From NCBI RefSeq assembly GCF_041270065.1, contig NZ_CP065958.1, forward strand, positions 434,001 to 498,000: a stretch of 64,000 nt of DNA, in the 5' to 3' direction. The stretch's first letter is position 1, and every line of letters begins with the position of its first letter. The notes beneath the pieces were generated by a model. That model did no database searches. It was given only the letters and a program-made list of their open reading frames with translations, and had not been told where the DNA came from. Source of the stretch: Streptomyces fradiae. GTDB taxonomy: Bacteria > Actinomycetota > Actinomycetes > Streptomycetales > Streptomycetaceae. The position numbers and the translations under genes are program-made. Below, in pieces: positions 1 to 8,229 of this stretch.

Positions 1-165
1 GTCACACACCTCAGCCCTGAGGGAGCCCTCCCACTGTTCCTCGCCGCCCGTGGGGCTCGCGGCCAAGGAGTCCGGTTCACCATCACCCACGCGGATCCAC
101 AGGCACAGGCCATGATGCATCGACTCGGCCTTGAGCGATATCTGTCGAACGGCGCCTCAAGCTAG
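1..165 (+). CDS. STAS-domain (anti-sigma factor antagonist-like) protein, 3' fragment
   Basis: The frame is open from the first base to a TAG at 163-165 and gives 54 residues. It reads like the last third of a STAS domain: 'LSPEGALPLFLAARGARGQG', a strand (VRFTITHA), then a helix ending HRLGLERYLS. STAS proteins of the RsbV/SpoIIAA type bind anti-sigma kinases in partner-switching cascades and are very numerous in Streptomyces. The phosphorylatable Ser/Thr and the start lie outside the window, so partner and activity cannot be judged. The family call is an inference from the C-terminal pattern only. Confidence 0.5.
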   Translation, partial: VTHLSPEGALPLFLAARGARGQGVRFTITHADPQAQAMMHRLGLERYLSNGASS

Positions 166-245
166 AGTTCCGTGACACTGCATCGGCCGGGGAGTCGGCT
201 CGCTACTTTCCGGGCAACAGGCCACCACGCACCTGCCTCGATGTC

Positions 246-788
246 GTGCCCCGCTTCTATGCTCCTGCGATGACGTCTCACGAAGGAACGCATCGCACCG
301 TTCTCGTCCGGGTGGGTAGCCGCCATGCCCAGATCGACGAACAGCTCGCACCCACGATCCAGGCGATCTGGGAGTGTGGCCTCGACACGTTCACCTGCTG
401 CCAGGACCTGGCAGAGAGCAACGCGGACTGGCCGGAGAAGCTGCCGCACATGGCGGAGTGGGTCGAGTCCCGCCGTGGGTGGATGCTCATCGACTTCCCG
501 GTCGACAGCGGCCTCGCCTTCCTCTCGGCCGCGGCGAACGCCGGCCCGCGAGACGCCTTCTACGTGCGGATGACTCACTGGGCCGCCCCGGACGCCTGGG
601 ATGTGAAAATCAAGCCGATGGACGCGGCGATGTTCCAGGAGGACCAGCCATCGCACTTCGGCCTGCGCCTCCTCCAGGTGAGCTTCCCCGCCTACGACCT
701 GCCGGAACTGACCCGCCGTCTCCGCGAACACGCCGCAGGCCGTACGGTGCCGCCCGCCCCCGCCGATTGGAGCAGCGTCGGCCGCTAG
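246..788 (+). CDS. Conserved hypothetical protein with CCQD motif
   Basis: This 180-codon frame (GTG at 246; an in-frame ATG at 270 is an alternative) has strong third-position GC bias. It has no signal peptide or membrane segment, so it is probably cytoplasmic. A short N-terminal strand is followed by an Ala/Ile-rich helix and a cysteine pair in 'LDTFTCCQDL', then charged and aromatic segments. The Cys-Cys-Gln-Asp stretch could bind metal or be structural. I do not recognise a function. Neither candidate start has a convincing ribosome binding site. The gene stands alone, with an IS701-like transposase wreck facing it downstream. Confidence 0.6.
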   Translation: MPRFYAPAMTSHEGTHRTVLVRVGSRHAQIDEQLAPTIQAIWECGLDTFTCCQDLAESNADWPEKLPHMAEWVESRRGWMLIDFPVDSGLAFLSAAANAGPRDAFYVRMTHWAAPDAWDVKIKPMDAAMFQEDQPSHFGLRLLQVSFPAYDLPELTRRLREHAAGRTVPPAPADWSSVGR

Positions 789-872
789 CTTCTGGGTCGG
801 GCCGGTCTGCACCGCAAGCTCCGGCTGAGTACCTGCGTGACCAGGCTGGCCAACTGCAGCGTTCAGTCACCG

Positions 873-2074
873 CTAGGTGGCCGCTTGCCGTTGGTAGTGG
901 CAGTTTCGGGCGCGGGCCTGGTGGCGGCGTCGCCAATGCGACCAGCGGAGTCGGTGCGCGAGGTCGTGGACCCGGCTGGTGAAGGTGGTGAACAGGCGCT
1001 GGATCTCGTTGCAGGTCAAGGGGATCAGGTCGTCTGGGGCGGGGTGGTCGCGGCCTTCGGCGGCCGCGGTGACGACGAGGAAGGCGAGGGCGAGCATCGC
1101 GAGGGTGACCCAGCGGTGCCAGGAGGTCCAGCGGCGGACCTGGTGCTCGTGCAGGCCCGCCAGGCCCTTGCCGGCCTGGAACGTCTCCTCGACCGTCCAA
1201 CGTCGTCCGGCCACCCGCACCAGGTCGGACAACGGGACGGGGCGGGCGAGAAGCAGCGGTAGAAGGCGAGTTCGCCACTTCGCCGATTGCGGGCGGACCA
1301 GCAGCCACCAGTGCCCGGGCCGATCGGCAGGGCCATGGATGTCGGCCTGGGCCCAGTCGTAGTACCGCTCGCCTAAGGCCCCCGCTCGGGCCGAGCGCCG
1401 CTGCCATGCCCGCCCCGGGATCTTCGCCACGATGGCCTTGGCCGGGAACTTCCCCGCCGCCGTGGTGACTTGGTGGTGCTGGAGACCGCCAGGACGTAGC
1501 CGGTCCAGCGTTTCCAGCGGGGCCCGCAGGTGCGGGTTGTCGCCGTAGACCTCGTCGCCCGCGACCCAGCGGGCGGGAGAGCCCGTGTCGAGGGCCCGGC
1601 CGATCATCCGGGCCGCCTGCACTGGCTTCGTCGCGAAGGCGAGGTCGTCGGGGATGCCGGCGGCCCAGCAGCGGTCGACATCGTCGGTCAACGGGCGCGG
1701 CACGTACAGGGCCGGTCGATCGCAGCGTGCCCGCAGGCGGCGGAGTAGACAAGGTAGACGGCGACCTGGGAGTTCTCGATCCGTCCGGCCGTGCCGGTGT
1801 ACTGGCGCTGGATGCTGACCGTGGCGGTGCCCTTCTTCAGGTCGCCGGTCTCGTCGACCACCAGCACGGCCGCGTCGTCGGCCAGGTGCTCGACCACGTA
1901 GGCGCGCACGTCGTCACGGACCGCGTCGGCATCCCACTTCGCGCGGTGCAGCAGGTGCTGCATGCCGTCAGGGGTGGCGTCGCCCGCGTGCTCGGCCAGG
2001 GTCCAGCAGTTCTTCCTCGGCAGGTCGGACAGCAGGCCCAGCACCAACGCCGCTGCGGAGACGGCTGCGGCCAC
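873..2074 (-). pseudogene. IS701-family DDE transposase, multiply frameshifted remnant
   Basis: On the minus strand two overlapping frames (1688-2074 and 873-1703) together read as an IS701-type transposase: 'VVDETGDLKKG', 'QRQYTGTAGRIEN', 'VAGDEVYG', 'RRWTVEETFQAGKGL' and 'LIPLTCNEIQRLF'. The three acidic positions expected of the DDE triad (Asp of DETG, Asp of GDEVYG, Glu of VEET) are all readable. The two frames are joined by a one-base loss near 1710-1713, where 'ALYVPRP' becomes 'PCTCRAR'. Further pairs of compensating shifts are visible: 'TGYVLAVSS' is read out of frame near 1480-1520, and 'RNRRSGELAFYRCFSP' near 1240-1320. The usual N-terminal 30-40 residues are missing. No terminal inverted repeats were found. 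This is a dead element. Confidence 0.85.
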
Positions 2075-2147
2075 CGTTGATCATCATGAGTTGTGTCGAC
2101 AAACGAGGATCAGGCGGTGGCCGCAGGTCACAGCTAGTACCTGCCCG

Positions 2148-2630
2148 ATGGCGGTCGATGTTCGACCAGCTGACGTTGACCTCCCGGCCCAGGACGAAGG
2201 CGTGCACGCCGAACAGTCCCAGGGCGAGCACGCCGATCAGCATCAGGGCGGAGAAGCCGGGTACCCGCATCCGCCTACAGAAGGAGGTCCGCAAGGCGTC
2301 GGATCGCGTCTCCCCCGCGGAATCGCCGTCGCCCGGGTCAGTGAGCGTCCTCGTCACGAGCGTGGTCGACGGCCGCTCCACCGTGATCTCCAGCACGCGT
2401 CCCGTCCCGGGTCTGCCGAAACGGAACGACGTCCCTGATCCGCCCGCCCCGGGACGCCGCCAGCACAGCGGAGTCCGATACGAAGCGGACCGGCGGGCGG
2501 TCGTTGCCTCGCGGCGGCGCGGGCGGACGGTGCGTCAGCGAGGCCCACGCTGACAGAGCCAGTGCGACGAGGATGAGGAGCGAGCCGGCAGCGGCGCGCA
2601 GCAGGAGGAGTTCGTCGCCTTGCGCACCAG
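2148..2630 (-). pseudogene. Frameshifted two-TM membrane protein fragment
   Basis: Two minus-strand frames appear to be halves of one protein. The upstream half has a hydrophobic helix ('[18 protein letters not shown]') followed by a polar loop ending 'VPFRQTRDGT'. The other frame continues 'VLEITVERPSTTLVTRTL', then a second hydrophobic helix ('FSALMLIGVLALGLFGVHA'). The shift lies near 2390-2397 and looks like a single base loss. There is no clear start codon. The 5' end abuts an NhaA remnant and the 3' end runs toward the transposase, so both ends may have been trimmed by rearrangement. The family is not recognised, and joining the two halves is inference. Confidence 0.4.
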
Positions 2631-2837
2631 TACGGCGGCGAGGGTGGCGGCGGTCAGGAATCCGATAGGGACCGCGGCGTTGACGTGTTCGGTCTCGGTC
2701 GGATCCGGGAAGGCGAGTTCGCCGATCAGGAGAGCGACGGTGAAACCGATGCCGGCCAGGACCGCGAGGCCGATCGCCCGGCGCTCCGGCCAGGAAGGCA
2801 CTCCGAGAAAAGCTCGTCGGGCGCGTGGCCGCGTCAT
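2610..2837 (-). pseudogene. Na+/H+ antiporter NhaA C-terminal remnant
   Basis: The minus-strand translation contains '[20 protein letters not shown]', then GELAF, an acidic stretch, and a last hydrophobic helix '[14 protein letters not shown]'. This matches the two final transmembrane helices of NhaA, the electrogenic Na+/H+ antiporter of the inner membrane. A full NhaA is about 400 residues or more; only about 65 matching residues remain, after a short Arg-rich lead-in. The catalytic aspartates of the central helices are absent, so it cannot transport. Its frame runs into an unrelated membrane-protein fragment, which suggests a deletion junction. Confidence 0.6.
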
Positions 2838-2960
2838 GGGCGGGCCTCCGGGGCGTGTCGGTGGGTGGGCACACGGCCCCTCAAACACCGACCAGGCTTC
2901 CCGGCACACCTGCGTCATCCTGACGTGCCCGTGGGCCTCACCAGGGCGGCTCCCAGCTGG

Positions 2961-3194
2961 TCAACTCTGTCCGTCCCGGGTCCGGTAGAGCCTGAGGCTG
3001 TTGTTGACGAACAGGTGGACGTACCCGCACGACCAGCAGAGGAGACCGGTCGCCGATTCGTTCGCCCAGGCGAGGTTGAAGAACTCCATCCCCGTGCTGT
3101 TGAGCTTCACCTCACGCTCCCAGAAGGTGTCACCGCCGCAGATGAGGCAGCGGACCGGCACTTCTCCGAGCTGTGCGTACACGGGCTTGGCCAT
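2961..3194 (-). CDS. Small zinc-ribbon protein
   Basis: This 77-residue protein starts at the ATG whose complement is 3192-3194. It carries two CxxC knuckles, 'CLICGG' near residue 16 and 'CWSCGY' near residue 53, separated by about 35 residues. That layout is a zinc ribbon. The segment between reads 'LNSTGMEFFNLAWAN', and the C-terminus is 'LRLYRTRDGQS'. The arrangement suggests a DNA-binding or protein-binding adaptor, but the target is unknown. An upstream in-frame start would add ten poorly conserved-looking residues, so I prefer the shorter form. The gene is single and sits among pseudogenes but appears intact. Confidence 0.7.
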   Translation of the reverse strand: MAKPVYAQLGEVPVRCLICGGDTFWEREVKLNSTGMEFFNLAWANESATGLLCWSCGYVHLFVNNSLRLYRTRDGQS

Positions 3195-3417
3195 GATTCC
3201 CCCAAGGTTTCCGGCATCCGGCATCGGGCACGCCCACGGCCGCCCGGGGCCTCATAGTGCTCCCGCACCGCTTGTCAGCGCATTGCCGTACATCGGCAGC
3301 CTGGACGCGAACTTGATGCCGATCGCTGTGTGTCGGGCTGCCGTGTCTGTGGGCAGGCTCCAACTAGCGGGCATCGCCGGGACTGCCGCGCCCTCCTGCT
3401 GGGCCAAGGAGGCTGCC

Positions 3418-3727
3418 ATGGGTCGCTTCGCCGACGACCAGCGTGCCTTCGCGGACATCGAGCGCCACCTCGTACAGGACGATCCCGTGCCTCGACACGC
3501 GGATGAAGACGCTGAACCAGCAGTTCCCGCAAGCTCAGGAAGCCCAGGAGAGCCGCAGCCGTCCACGCAGGAGCCGCCGGCGAGCGGTGGTGGTTGTCCT
3601 TGTGGTCATCGCCGTGCTCGGGCTGCTTCTGGCCGCGGTCCTGGGGACAGCCTCCGCGCCACCGGAAGGCGGCGACACAGGTCCCGCGGCCCGGTCCGTC
3701 TCCACGTCAGCCCGCCCAGCGACGTGA
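3418..3727 (+). pseudogene. DUF3040-like small membrane protein, frameshifted
   Basis: A clear ribosome binding site (AAGGAGG at 3406-3412) precedes ATG 3418. The first frame gives 'MGRFADDQRAFADIERHLVQ' then DDP, the usual start of DUF3040 proteins. About 70 bases later the homology moves by one base to the frame reading 'TRMKTLNQQFPQ', an Arg-rich patch, a membrane helix ('VVVVLVVIAVLGLLLAAVL') and a polar tail ending at 3727. The shift is around 3485-3492. It could be a real lesion or a sequencing error. If translation began at the internal ATG at 3503, a 74-residue membrane peptide would result. An intact DUF3040 paralogue lies at 43867-44211. Confidence 0.65.
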
Positions 3728-3790
3728 ACCGCCTCGCGCAACGCGACGCGAGCACAGAGGTCCCGGACTGCGGCGCGCCGGGGACCGCCC

Positions 3791-3822
3791 CGGTGACACG
3801 TGGGGGGGGTGAGGGGTCACCG
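3791..3822. terminator. Candidate terminator hairpin between convergent genes
   Basis: Arms CGGTGAC (3791-3797) and GTCACCG (3816-3822) are separated by an 18-base G-rich loop. The hairpin lies between the DUF3040 remnant (+) and the PucR gene (-), where a shared terminator would be expected. There is no U-tract, which is common in Streptomyces. Confidence 0.4.
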
Positions 3823-3858
3823 AGGCGGCGTGATCGGCGTAGGCGATTGATCCGCTGG

Positions 3859-4938
3859 TCAGGAGGCTGAGGAACCGCCAGGCCCGGGAGTTTCGTGGGG
3901 CCAGCCGAGGAGGCGGGCGCCGATCATGGCGGTCTGCAGGGTGTACCGGCTCGCGGGGTCGGCGGGATCGACGCCGGTGAGCCGGTGGATCCGGTCGAGG
4001 CGGTAGGAGACGGCGCGCACGGACAGGGTGAGGTGGCGCGCGGTCTGGGTGGTGACGCAGCCGGTGTCGAAGAACGCGGTGAGCGTGTCCAGGAGTGGTC
4101 CGGCACCTCCACGCGCCGTCCTGAGCGGGCCGAGCACGCTGTTCACAAGGTCTTCCATGGCCTGCCGGTCGCGGGTGAGGACCGGGTAGACGAGCAGGTC
4201 GGCGGCATGGAGGACAGGGGCGTCGAGGTCGAGCCGGTCGGCGAGTTCGAGGGCGCGCAAGGCTTCTTCGTAGGACTGGACGACGCCTCCGGGACCGGGC
4301 TGAGGGCGGCCGATGGCTGCCTGGCCGCCGCCGGTGGCGGCGAACGCCTGCTTGGCGAAGTAGGTGAGGACATCGCTCTGGTCGCCGGGAGCGACAGCCA
4401 CGATCCGGCCGCCCTTCGTCGTGAGCAGGATGTCCCGGTCGCCGAACCGGCCGATCAGGGCCCGCTCCACCTGCTGCGGGACCGGGTCTGCCTCGCTGTA
4501 CGCCTGCGGGCCACGCGCGACCGCGACCGCGTGGGTGTGGGAGAGACGCAGGCCGAACCGTTCGGCCCGCTGGGCGAGGCGTCCCAGGTCACTGCGCCCG
4601 TACAGCAGGTCGTCGATGAACTCCCGCCGCTCGGCCTCCTCCTGCCGTACCGCCAGGCGCTGGGCACGCTCGAAGCCCCCGGCGACAGCGTCCACCGACT
4701 GCTCGACGGCGGCCAGGAGGTCGAGGACGTCCCGCCGGTCCAGTGGGCCCTCGGGCCAGGCGGCCCGGGCGGCGGCCAGATGGCGGCCGATCAGGGCCCG
4801 CAGGCCCAGGGCTTCACGGGCAGCCGCCTGCTCACCGGCCTGCCGGCGGCCACGCACCTCCTCCCGGGTCAGCCGGCGCCCGCTCGCCGCGACATCCGCG
4901 AGCAGCGGCCCGTACTCCTCCAGATACGCGTACGACAT
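3859..4938 (-). CDS. PucR/CdaR-family transcriptional regulator
   Basis: This is a 359-residue cytoplasmic regulator. The N-terminal half (about 1-120) is helical and Arg/Ala-rich. The middle (about 125-270) matches the GGDEF-like effector region of CdaR/PucR proteins. The C-terminus (about 290-350) has the PucR helix-turn-helix, 'TARHLTLSVRAVSYRLDRI' followed by the TGxDP and TLQTAMI elements. Start ATG 4938 was chosen because a GGAGGAGGGGGAG tract lies directly upstream. Such regulators often control uptake or catabolism of nitrogen compounds, but no catabolic operon adjoins here. The nearest genes upstream on the same strand are two small membrane proteins ending 18 bases before it, so it may be co-transcribed with them. 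The ligand is unknown. Confidence 0.85.
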   Translation of the reverse strand: MSYAYLEEYGPLLADVAASGRRLTREEVRGRRQAGEQAAAREALGLRALIGRHLAAARAAWPEGPLDRRDVLDLLAAVEQSVDAVAGGFERAQRLAVRQEEAERREFIDDLLYGRSDLGRLAQRAERFGLRLSHTHAVAVARGPQAYSEADPVPQQVERALIGRFGDRDILLTTKGGRIVAVAPGDQSDVLTYFAKQAFAATGGGQAAIGRPQPGPGGVVQSYEEALRALELADRLDLDAPVLHAADLLVYPVLTRDRQAMEDLVNSVLGPLRTARGGAGPLLDTLTAFFDTGCVTTQTARHLTLSVRAVSYRLDRIHRLTGVDPADPASRYTLQTAMIGARLLGWPHETPGPGGSSAS

Positions 4939-4955
4939 CTCCCCCTCCTCCACGA

Positions 4956-5267
4956 TCACCGCCCCCTTCTGCCCGACCGAACCGCAAGAACGTCGTAGAG
5001 AACGACGCACGCCACCGCCGCACCCACAAGCCCCAGAGCGAGATACGAGCACTCGTCTTGCACCTGGGCTGAAGCCCCGGACGGACGCGGGGCCTCGTCC
5101 GCCACCACCGCCCCGTACAGGGTGAGTCCGGCCACGCCGAGCAGTCGCCTCGGGCGTCGCGCGGGCCGCAGCACGGCCGGCCACCAGCCCGCGAGTACGG
5201 CGGTGCTCGGCGCGAGGAGGGCGACGGCGCCGCCGGTCAGGAGCGTCCAGCCGGCCCAGCCGCTCAC
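4956..5267 (-). CDS. Small membrane protein (second of coupled pair)
   Basis: This 103-residue protein starts at GTG 5267, which overlaps the TGA of the upstream gene (GTGA), a sign of translational coupling. Three hydrophobic segments are visible: 'WTLLTGGAVALLAPSTAVLA', a middle stretch around 'LLGVAGLTLYGAVVA', and 'YLALGLVGAAVACVVLYDVL'. They are separated by Arg-rich loops, consistent with an inner-membrane protein. Nothing catalytic is evident and I do not recognise the family. Its position before the PucR gene suggests a shared transcript. Confidence 0.65.
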   Translation of the reverse strand: MSGWAGWTLLTGGAVALLAPSTAVLAGWWPAVLRPARRPRRLLGVAGLTLYGAVVADEAPRPSGASAQVQDECSYLALGLVGAAVACVVLYDVLAVRSGRRGR

Positions 5268-5563
5268 CTCGGCGCCCCTGGCGCGGCTCCGTCTGCCGAA
5301 CGGCGGGTGCGGTGCCGGTTCAGTTCGAACAGGCCGACCAGGGGGGCGGCCAGGTTCAGGGGGAAGGCGAAGGTCTCGGCCACGACGGTGGTGCCGGTGG
5401 CGCGGGTCATGCTGGCCGCGAGCCCGGCGCACAGCAGCAGCGTGGGCAGAGCCCGCCGCCAACGCGGCAGCTCGGTGAGCCACCACACGCGCACGCTGAC
5501 GACGATGCTGAACATCAGGAGGGCAAGCGCGAACAGGGCGATCAAAACCAGTGTGAGGGGCAT
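5264..5563 (-). CDS. Small membrane protein (first of coupled pair)
   Basis: This 99-residue protein has ATG 5563 preceded by GAAGGAA. An N-terminal helix ('LTLVLIALFALALLMFSIVV') is followed by a Trp/Arg loop, a second helix around 'ALPTLLLCAGLAASM' and a third around 'FPLNLAAPLVGLFEL', ending in a polar tail. With the next gene it may form a small two-subunit membrane assembly, since the pair overlaps by 4 bases and would be made in linked amounts. No family or enzymatic motif is recognised. Confidence 0.65.
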   Translation of the reverse strand: MPLTLVLIALFALALLMFSIVVSVRVWWLTELPRWRRALPTLLLCAGLAASMTRATGTTVVAETFAFPLNLAAPLVGLFELNRHRTRRSADGAAPGAPR

Positions 5564-5745
5564 GGTCGGTTCCTTCGAGGCAGGCGGAAGGATGTGCCGA
5601 CCAGACTTCCCGGCTCACCAGCGGACGATCCTAGCGGCGATGGCCCCGTTGTCACGTTTCCTCTCGCCGGCTGAAGCGGTGACGGACTGGGCGGCCCGCC
5701 ACAGACCGGCGGACAGCGGACATGTGACGATAGCGTCGGCGTCCC

Positions 5746-6465
5746 CTATGGCAGCTCGGTAAACGCTTCCACGGCCTGGGTCTTTCCGGTGACGATGATG
5801 ATGTCGCCCTTCTGGACGACCGTGTCGGCCGTGGCATGCGTGAAGGCCTCGCCCGGACGTTTGATGCCGACGACGGTGATGCCGTACCGGCTGCGTACCT
5901 GGGACTGGCCGAGGGGCCGTCCGGTGGCGATCTCGGGGGCGACGGTCTTGACGAGGGCGTAGTCGTCGTCGAACTCGATGAAGTCGAGCATGCGGCCGGT
6001 GACGAGGTGCGCGACGCGCTCGCCCATCTCGTGCTCGGGCAGGACGACGTGGTGGACGCCGAGGCGTTCGAGGATCTGGCCGTGCTGGCGGCTGACTGCC
6101 TTGGCCCAGATGTTCGGGACGCCGGCGTCGAGGAGGTTCGAGCTGATCAGGATGCTCGCCTCGATGGAGCTGCCGATGCCGACGACAGCGCTGGTGAACT
6201 CGTTCACGCCGAGCTGGCGCAGGACCTCCGGGTCGGTGGAGTCCGCGACGGCGGTGTGGGTGAGGGTGTCGCTGTACTTCTGGACGAGCCGGGTATCGGT
6301 GTCGATGCCCAGGACGTCCCAGCCGCGGCGCATCAGCTCGTTGGCGAGGGAGCTGCCGAAGCGGCCCAGGCCGATGACGGCGACCCTCTGGTCAGCGGTC
6401 GCCTTGTACTGGTGGGTGAGCCGCCCGCGGCGGCGCTTGCGCAGGTTGTGCAGGTAGTCAGCCAA
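5746..6465 (-). CDS. ktrA: K+ uptake regulatory subunit KtrA (RCK domain)
   Basis: This 239-residue cytoplasmic protein has a Rossmann nucleotide-binding RCK_N domain (about 25-145) with GLGRFG at 32-37 and an acidic residue at the end of strand 2 ('LGIDTD'). An RCK_C (TrkA_C) domain covers about 155-239. Octameric KtrA rings bind ATP/ADP or NAD and gate the KtrB ion-translocating subunit. Its start lies 8 bases inside the end of ktrB on the same strand, so the two are translationally coupled. The N-terminal basic segment ('LRKRRRGRL') is a modest extension. Family assignment is firm; the TrkA and CeoB/CeoC names are also used for such proteins. Confidence 0.9.
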   Translation of the reverse strand: MADYLHNLRKRRRGRLTHQYKATADQRVAVIGLGRFGSSLANELMRRGWDVLGIDTDTRLVQKYSDTLTHTAVADSTDPEVLRQLGVNEFTSAVVGIGSSIEASILISSNLLDAGVPNIWAKAVSRQHGQILERLGVHHVVLPEHEMGERVAHLVTGRMLDFIEFDDDYALVKTVAPEIATGRPLGQSQVRSRYGITVVGIKRPGEAFTHATADTVVQKGDIIIVTGKTQAVEAFTELP

Positions 6466-7831
6466 TGACAGGTCGCTCCTCGGGCAGTTCGTACCGTCGT
6501 GCGCGCTCGCGCAGGGCGAGCGCGGAGACCAGGGTGATCGGGCCGATGCGGCCGATGAACATCAGGCCGACGAGGACGAGCTGGCCGATGCCCGGCAGGT
6601 CGGCGGTGATGCCGGTGGACAGCCCCACGGTCGCGAAGGCCGAGACGACCTCGAAGAGCACCGCTTCGAACGATGCCTTGCTCACGGAGAGCAGCGTCAG
6701 CGTGGCGGCCATGACCAGCCCGACCCCGAGCAGGGCCACGGTCAAGGCCTGGCGCAGGACGTGCGGGGCGAGACGACGGCCGAGGACCACGGAGTGCGTC
6801 TCGCCGCGGACCTCGGCGAGGATCGCGGCGGCCAGAACGGCGAAGGTGGTCACCTTGATGCCGCCCGCGGTTCCCGCGCTGCCACCTCCGATGAACATCA
6901 GCACGCAGGTCATCAGCAGGGTCGAGGCGTGCATCGAGCCGACGTCGATCGCGTTGAACCCGGCCGTGCGGCTCATCGCCGAGTGGAAGAAGCTGTCGAG
7001 AATCTTCCCCCAGACGTCGTGGGTGCCCAGGGTTGCGGGGTTGGTCCACTCCAGCAGACCCGTGAGAACGGTGCCGATGAAGAGGAGACCCACCGTGGTG
7101 ATGACAGTGAGGCGGGTGTGCAGGGTCCAGTTCCTGCGGCCGGTCGTACGGACCCGGTTGCGGTGGCGCAGCATCTCCAGCAGGACGGGGAAGCCGATCC
7201 CGCCGAGGATGACCGCGAGGGCGATCGGCAGGGTCACCCAGGGGTCCTGGGCGTAGCGGGTCAGGCTGTCCGCGTGCAGCCCGAAGCCCGCGTTGTTGAA
7301 CGCGGACACCGCATGGAAGAAGCCGAGGTAGGCCGCGTCGCCGATCCCGTTCCCGTACCCGAATCGGAAACGCAGGGCCAAGAACGCGCCGACCGCCAGT
7401 TCCACCATCAGGGTCGTGCCGGCGACTCCCAGCAGGACCCGGCGTACGTCTCCGATGCCCAGGCTCTTCGTCTCGGCCTGCGCCGTCAGTTGCATGCGCA
7501 GGCGCAGGCGGCCCGAGACCAAGAGGGCGAGCATCGACGCCATGGTCATGATGCCGAAGCCGCCGACCTGAATCAGCGCGAGGATCACGCCCTCGCCGAA
7601 GCCGCTCCAATACGTACCGGTGTCCACAACGGCGAGCCCCGTAACGCAGACGGCGGAGGTCGAGGTGAACAGAGCGGTCAGCGGGCTGGTCGCAGAACCG
7701 TTCTCGGCGGCGGCCGGAAGCATCAGCAGGACGGTGCCGATCGCGACGACGCCCGCGAAGGAGAGCACCACCGTCCGGGCGGGGTGCGCCGAGAAGAACG
7801 AGCGGGCACGGCGACGCGCGGCGGTGACCAA
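6458..7831 (-). CDS. ktrB: K+ uptake membrane subunit KtrB/TrkH family
   Basis: This 457-residue polytopic membrane protein is built from four M1-P-M2 repeats. Filter-loop motifs around the conserved glycines are visible: 'STSAVCVTGL', 'SAFNNAGFG', 'SRTAGFN' and 'VGLSTGI'. It carries K+ (often Na+-coupled) into the cell under control of KtrA. The length fits KtrB rather than the larger Gram-negative TrkH. An Arg-rich cytoplasmic N-terminus (residues 6-20) precedes the first helix. The gene is transcribed away from the NfeD/flotillin operon, and the roughly 400-base divergent interval contains a 13-bp hairpin. Confidence 0.92.
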   Translation of the reverse strand: MVTAARRRARSFFSAHPARTVVLSFAGVVAIGTVLLMLPAAAENGSATSPLTALFTSTSAVCVTGLAVVDTGTYWSGFGEGVILALIQVGGFGIMTMASMLALLVSGRLRLRMQLTAQAETKSLGIGDVRRVLLGVAGTTLMVELAVGAFLALRFRFGYGNGIGDAAYLGFFHAVSAFNNAGFGLHADSLTRYAQDPWVTLPIALAVILGGIGFPVLLEMLRHRNRVRTTGRRNWTLHTRLTVITTVGLLFIGTVLTGLLEWTNPATLGTHDVWGKILDSFFHSAMSRTAGFNAIDVGSMHASTLLMTCVLMFIGGGSAGTAGGIKVTTFAVLAAAILAEVRGETHSVVLGRRLAPHVLRQALTVALLGVGLVMAATLTLLSVSKASFEAVLFEVVSAFATVGLSTGITADLPGIGQLVLVGLMFIGRIGPITLVSALALRERARRYELPEERPVIG

Positions 7832-8229
7832 GGCGCCTGGACTCCCTCCTGCCGGTGCGTCACACGCACGGTGTCTGCATCACGATCACGTCAAGAACGC
7901 GACTGCGACGCGTCAAGGCCGGCCGTCACCTTACCGGTGGTGACCCCGAGCTCGGCCGCAGGCAAGCGGGACGGGAAAGGGAGGGATGTCCGTGAGGCCG
8001 CACGGGGGGGGAGCGGCCTCACGGACTGGAACGCATGCTGCATCCCGCAACAAATCCGCCTCTATGACCGCGACACCTCACCTCCTGCAGTGACGCGACA
8101 GGCGCACGCATAGGAGGGCGGCATTAAGACGGTGTAAAGACTGCCGAGGTTCGGCAGTGAACCGGAGCGCGGTTCGGTGCGACGATGCCTCGGACGGCGG
8201 AGGTAGCCCGGCATCCGAGGGAGCGGGAC
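7832..8229. other. Divergent intergenic region, ktrB / nfeD
   Basis: These 398 bases hold no convincing gene. Besides the strong hairpin at 7989-8025 there is a nested palindrome with arms GTCACC (7925-7930) and GGTGAC (7939-7944) around a 6-bp ACCGGT. Both divergent promoters should lie here, and this palindrome is a candidate operator. I saw no c-di-AMP (ydaO-type) riboswitch consensus upstream of ktrB. Confidence 0.4.
7989..8025. terminator. Perfect 13-bp inverted repeat (hairpin)
   Basis: The arms are TCCGTGAGGCCGC (7989-8001) and its exact reverse complement (8013-8025), with an 11-base loop containing eight G. No T-run follows on either strand. Its place inside a divergent promoter region is unusual for a terminator. 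It could insulate the two operons, be a leader structure, or be a protein-binding site. Confidence 0.55.
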
